Source of the DNA: an uncultured Bacteroidales bacterium
GTDB lineage: Bacteria; Bacteroidota; Bacteroidia; Bacteroidales; FEN-979
Reading direction: 5' to 3'
Length of the DNA stretch: 64,000 nt
NCBI GenBank assembly: GCA_903903985.1
Contig: CAIVAT010000056.1
Span: 1-64,000, forward strand
The notes below the pieces were generated by a model. The model was not told the origin of the DNA. It ran no database searches and was given only the letters and a program-made list of their open reading frames with translations. This document shows, piece by piece, positions 61,182 through 64,000 of this stretch. The position numbers were made by a program, and so were the translations under genes. Numbering within the stretch: position 1 is the stretch's first letter; the number at the start of each line of letters is the position of its first letter.

Positions 61182-61664
61182 TTAAATATTGGCCCGGATA
61201 CCTGTTCTGTCCAGGACCGCTTTCAGGTATTGCTCAGCTTCCGCCGATCCCTCTTCAGGCGCCCAGGGAGCAAAATTTTTATCGGCAAGGGGATTGTAGG
61301 GTCCATCTTTCACTTCATATGCAACGGTATCCTGTTCAAGTGAAATGATGGTATGGTAAGTCTTCGCGGGAATTTCAACACCAAAATTGCCTTTCAGCGG
61401 GTTGAGTATAATAAGGTCCGTGATGTTGCCAAGTTCATCAAATTCAAGGACAGCCATTCTTCCGCGCAGTACAAAAAAAACCTCTCTTTTATCCGGGTTT
61501 TCATGTTTGTGAGGTTGAACATAGGAAGCTGGCTCAATGGCATTGAGCATCCGTTGCAGCGTATCGGCTGAATTCTTGTGGAAATTGAAGTTCATCCGGC
61601 GGCGCGGGGCGGCTTTCGCCTCTTCCGAGGTTTTATCCAGCAATTGCGTATCTATTTTTATCAT
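61182..61664 (-). CDS. WbuC-like cupin-fold protein
   Basis: A 160-residue cupin. Metal ligands are likely in QPHKHENPDKREVFFVLRG (two His and a Glu) and TYHTIISLE (His). The WbuC family lies in O-antigen clusters of proteobacteria and is widespread in Bacteroidetes; its reaction is unknown, though sugar isomerisation has been considered. It stands alone between hisS and ettA, on the same strand, within 3 kb of a glycosyltransferase end at the window border. Confidence 0.8.
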   Translation of the reverse strand: MIKIDTQLLDKTSEEAKAAPRRRMNFNFHKNSADTLQRMLNAIEPASYVQPHKHENPDKREVFFVLRGRMAVLEFDELGNITDLIILNPLKGNFGVEIPAKTYHTIISLEQDTVAYEVKDGPYNPLADKNFAPWAPEEGSAEAEQYLKAVLDRTGIRANI

Positions 61665-61798
61665 AAAATCTGTTCAATGGAATAATACCGAACCTGCGGT
61701 GCGGAAAACAAAGATTCGGAATTTGTCATCGTAATTAAACTCCAATAGAACTCAGGTGCGGTAATTCCGCATTTTGCCATTTGTATTTTACAATTTTT

Positions 61799-63475
61799 TT
61801 ATCCCTTCAATTTCCTGTACTTGATCCGGTGCGGTGCATCGTCGCCCAGTCGTTTTTTCTTATTCTCTTCATAATCCGAGTAGGAGCCCTCAAAGAAATA
61901 CATCTGAGAATCTCCTTCAAATGCCAGGATATGGGTTGCAATGCGGTCGAGGAACCACCTGTCGTGGGAGATAATCACCGCGCAGCCGGCAAAATTCTCA
62001 AGGCCTTCTTCAAGCGCGCGAAGGGTATTTACATCGATATCGTTTGTAGGCTCATCAAGCAGCAACACATTGGCTTCTTCTTTCAGGGTGAGTGCCAGGT
62101 GCAGCCGGTTGCGCTCTCCGCCCGAAAGTGCACCGCATTTTTTTTCCTGATCAGCTCCGCTGAAGTTGAACCGTGCCACATATGCCCTGGCACTCATGGT
62201 CCTTCCCCCGATCTGCATGTTTTCCGCCCCGCCGGAGATAACCTGGAAAACGGTCTTTTCAGGGTTGATGGATGTATGACTTTGGTCAACATAGCCCAGT
62301 TTCACGGTCTCCCCAACGTTGAATGAACCCGTTTCCGATTTTTCAACCCCCATGATCATCCTGAAAAGGGTGGTTTTCCCTGCGCCGTTGGGGCCGATCA
62401 CACCAACAATTCCTGCGGGTGGCAATGAAAAACTCAATCCCTCGAAGAGCAATTTATCACCAAAGGATTTCGAAACATCCATGGCTTCGATCACTTTGGT
62501 GCCAAGTCGCGGACCATTTGGAATATATAGTTCGAGGCGTTCTTCCTTTTCCCTGACATCCTCACTCATCATTTTTTCATATGCATTCAACCGTGCCTTG
62601 CCTTTTGCCTGGCGGGCCTTGGGTGACATCCGCACCCAGTCGAGTTCGCGTTCAAGTGTTTTCCGCCGCTTGCTTTCCGTCTTCTCTTCCATGGCAAGGC
62701 GGTTCGACTTCTGTTCCAGCCACGAAGTGTAGTTTCCCTGCCATGGGATCCCTTCGCCCCGGTCGAGTTCGAGAATCCATCCGGCCACATTGTCAAGGAA
62801 ATAGCGGTCGTGGGTGATCGCAATAACCGTTCCTTTATATTGTTGCAGATGCATTTCAAGCCACTGAACCGATTCGGCATCGAGGTGGTTGGTTGGTTCA
62901 TCCAGCAGGAGGATTTCCGGCTCCTGCAGCAATAGCCTGCAAAGGGCTACCCGGCGGCGTTCACCCCCGGAGAGATTTTTAACGGATGAATCCGGGTCAG
63001 GGCATCTCAGGGCATCCATGGCCCGTTCAAGCTTGCTGTCGAGATCCCAGGCGCTGTGCTGGTCGAGCAGTTCGGTGAGTTCACCCTGCCGCCTGATCAA
63101 TTTGTCCATCTCCTCATCGGAAAGCGGATCACCAAACTTATTGTTCACCTCTTCATATTCTTTCAAAAGGCTCACCACCACCTGGGCTCCCTCTTCCACA
63201 ATCTGCCGTACTGTTTTGGTGTCATCAAACTGTGGGTCCTGTTCCAGGTATCCGATTGAATAACCGGGGGAAAAAACAACCTCCCCCAAAAACGATTTTT
63301 CAACGCCGGCAATAATTTTTAGCAGGGTGGACTTCCCGGAACCATTCAACCCGATGATACCTATTTTGGCGCCATAAAAAAATGAAAGGTAGATGTTCTT
63401 CAGAACCTGTTTTTGTGGCGGATATGTTTTTGAAACACCCACCATGCTGAAAATGATTTTTTTATCGTCGGCCAT
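61799..63475 (-). CDS. ettA: ABC-F translation factor EttA
   Basis: A 558-residue soluble ABC-F protein with two ATPase domains. Site 1: [42 protein letters not shown]. Site 2: [46 protein letters not shown]. The interdomain arm (about 240-310) has the EttA pattern, including LERELDWVRMSPKARQAKGK. EttA gates entry of ribosomes into elongation by ADP/ATP ratio. ATG 63475 (MADDKKIIFSMVGVSK) is preferred to ATG 63490. Confidence 0.94.
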   Translation of the reverse strand: MADDKKIIFSMVGVSKTYPPQKQVLKNIYLSFFYGAKIGIIGLNGSGKSTLLKIIAGVEKSFLGEVVFSPGYSIGYLEQDPQFDDTKTVRQIVEEGAQVVVSLLKEYEEVNNKFGDPLSDEEMDKLIRRQGELTELLDQHSAWDLDSKLERAMDALRCPDPDSSVKNLSGGERRRVALCRLLLQEPEILLLDEPTNHLDAESVQWLEMHLQQYKGTVIAITHDRYFLDNVAGWILELDRGEGIPWQGNYTSWLEQKSNRLAMEEKTESKRRKTLERELDWVRMSPKARQAKGKARLNAYEKMMSEDVREKEERLELYIPNGPRLGTKVIEAMDVSKSFGDKLLFEGLSFSLPPAGIVGVIGPNGAGKTTLFRMIMGVEKSETGSFNVGETVKLGYVDQSHTSINPEKTVFQVISGGAENMQIGGRTMSARAYVARFNFSGADQEKKCGALSGGERNRLHLALTLKEEANVLLLDEPTNDIDVNTLRALEEGLENFAGCAVIISHDRWFLDRIATHILAFEGDSQMYFFEGSYSDYEENKKKRLGDDAPHRIKYRKLKG

Positions 63476-63556
63476 ATTTTTAATATTCAAAGATCAGGGT
63501 GTAAAGTGCGGACAAGCGGATAAAATGCATTGCCTGCATTACTTCATTTGATTGCA

Positions 63557-64000
63557 TTATTTTTTCCCGTTCCCCGGGTTGATGAGTTGGTTTATTTTTT
63601 CAGTTTCAGTTTCCCAGTTAAAGTTCCGGTGAGCAAAATCAAATCCGTTTTGGGCTATTTTTGCTGCTGTTTCGGGATTTCCGAGTAACATCAGTATATG
63701 TGAAACGTAGTCATCAATTGTATTTGCAACCAGGATGTCTTCTCCTGCCCGGGCATTCAGTGCCTGAAAAGCCAGATTGGAGGTAATGCAGGGTATTTTC
63801 ATGGCCATGGCTTCAAGAAGTTTATTTTGCAAACCGGTACCGATTTGCATCGGGGCAATGAATATCCGGGCACTGGCATAGCATTCGCGCATATCCGGGA
63901 CCCAGCCGCTCACGTCCACCTGTGGCGATTTAAGCACCATCACACGCAGATGCGGATTGGCGCCGGCGATGAGCAGGCGGAGGCCGGGCTTGTGATGCAA
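63557..64000 (-). CDS. Glycosyltransferase family 4, C-terminal part (cut by window edge)
   Basis: The last 147 residues of a GT4-type (GT-B fold) glycosyltransferase. LRLLIAGANPHLRVM, VSGWVPDMRECYASARIFIAPMQIGTGLQNKLLEAMAMKIP (seen in pieces) and a C-terminal helix NFNWETETEKINQLI match the nucleotide-sugar-binding half. The acceptor half lies beyond base 64000. GTGLQNKLLEAMAM carries the conserved glutamate region of this family. Sugar and acceptor unknown. Confidence 0.85.
   Translation of the reverse strand: MHHKPGLRLLIAGANPHLRVMVLKSPQVDVSGWVPDMRECYASARIFIAPMQIGTGLQNKLLEAMAMKIPCITSNLAFQALNARAGEDILVANTIDDYVSHILMLLGNPETAAKIAQNGFDFAHRNFNWETETEKINQLINPGNGKK

Noticed and set aside
1-64000. 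tRNA or rRNA genes and intact transposases
   Set aside because: I found no cloverleaf-like or ribosomal RNA segments by eye in the gaps, and no transposase-like proteins; a tRNA search program would be decisive.

Overview
The window looks like a chromosomal segment of an anaerobic member of the Bacteroidota (Bacteroidales-like). The support is a SusC/SusD pair, other TonB-linked receptors with N-terminal carboxypeptidase-regulatory domains, DUF5686 and DUF4296 families, a serine palmitoyltransferase (sphingolipid) locus, and promoters of the Bacteroidetes type (TAnnTTTG at -7). Indolepyruvate:ferredoxin oxidoreductase and lysine 2,3-aminomutase fit an anaerobe. I saw no tRNA, rRNA, CRISPR array or intact insertion sequence. 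Genes are dense, and the gaps often carry short palindromic or tandem repeats placed directly at stop codons.

Layout. 1-14 kb: a truncated receptor fragment, an ABCG-like exporter, a lipoprotein, an MDR dehydrogenase, a three-gene sensory operon (NMT1-like binding lipoprotein, Cache histidine kinase, receiver-PP2C phosphatase), then an operon of lysine 2,3-aminomutase, two ATP-grasp ligases and a GNAT enzyme. 14-23.5 kb: hydrolase, envelope-stress-type membrane proteins, TatC, an ECF sigma/anti-sigma/metal-sensor-like operon with a cysteine-rich secreted protein, a sulfur operon (sulfide:quinone oxidoreductase, DUF1641, DsrC/TusE-like, DsrE-like) and TatA. 23.5-35.3 kb: housekeeping and envelope genes (QueA, porin, PssA, LptB, DUF5686, KdsD, RecQ, Skp/OmpH-like, DUF4296).

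35.6-42.1 kb is the most distinctive region: a compact bacterial microcompartment (BMC) operon. It encodes two hexamer proteins, one double-stacked trimer, one PduT-like trimer with the iron-sulfur-type cysteine, four pentamer proteins, a PduP-like CoA-acylating aldehyde dehydrogenase, an RpiB-like isomerase and a deoxyribose-phosphate aldolase, followed by a TetR regulator. The aldolase would split 2-deoxyribose-5-phosphate into acetaldehyde and glyceraldehyde-3-phosphate, and the dehydrogenase would turn acetaldehyde into acetyl-CoA inside the shell. This matches the published 'sugar-phosphate-utilizing' BMC concept. The window has no phosphotransacylase or alcohol dehydrogenase beside it to recycle cofactors.

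42.2-64 kb: a TonB receptor, IorAB, a ceramide-synthesis-type cluster (serine palmitoyltransferase, a GNAT-like protein, a CerR-like reductase, a second GNAT-like protein), an orphan SusCD pair, three small membrane proteins, a histidine/aromatic ammonia-lyase with Cys instead of Ser in its MIO triad, HisS, a WbuC-like cupin, EttA, and the end of a glycosyltransferase cut by the window edge.
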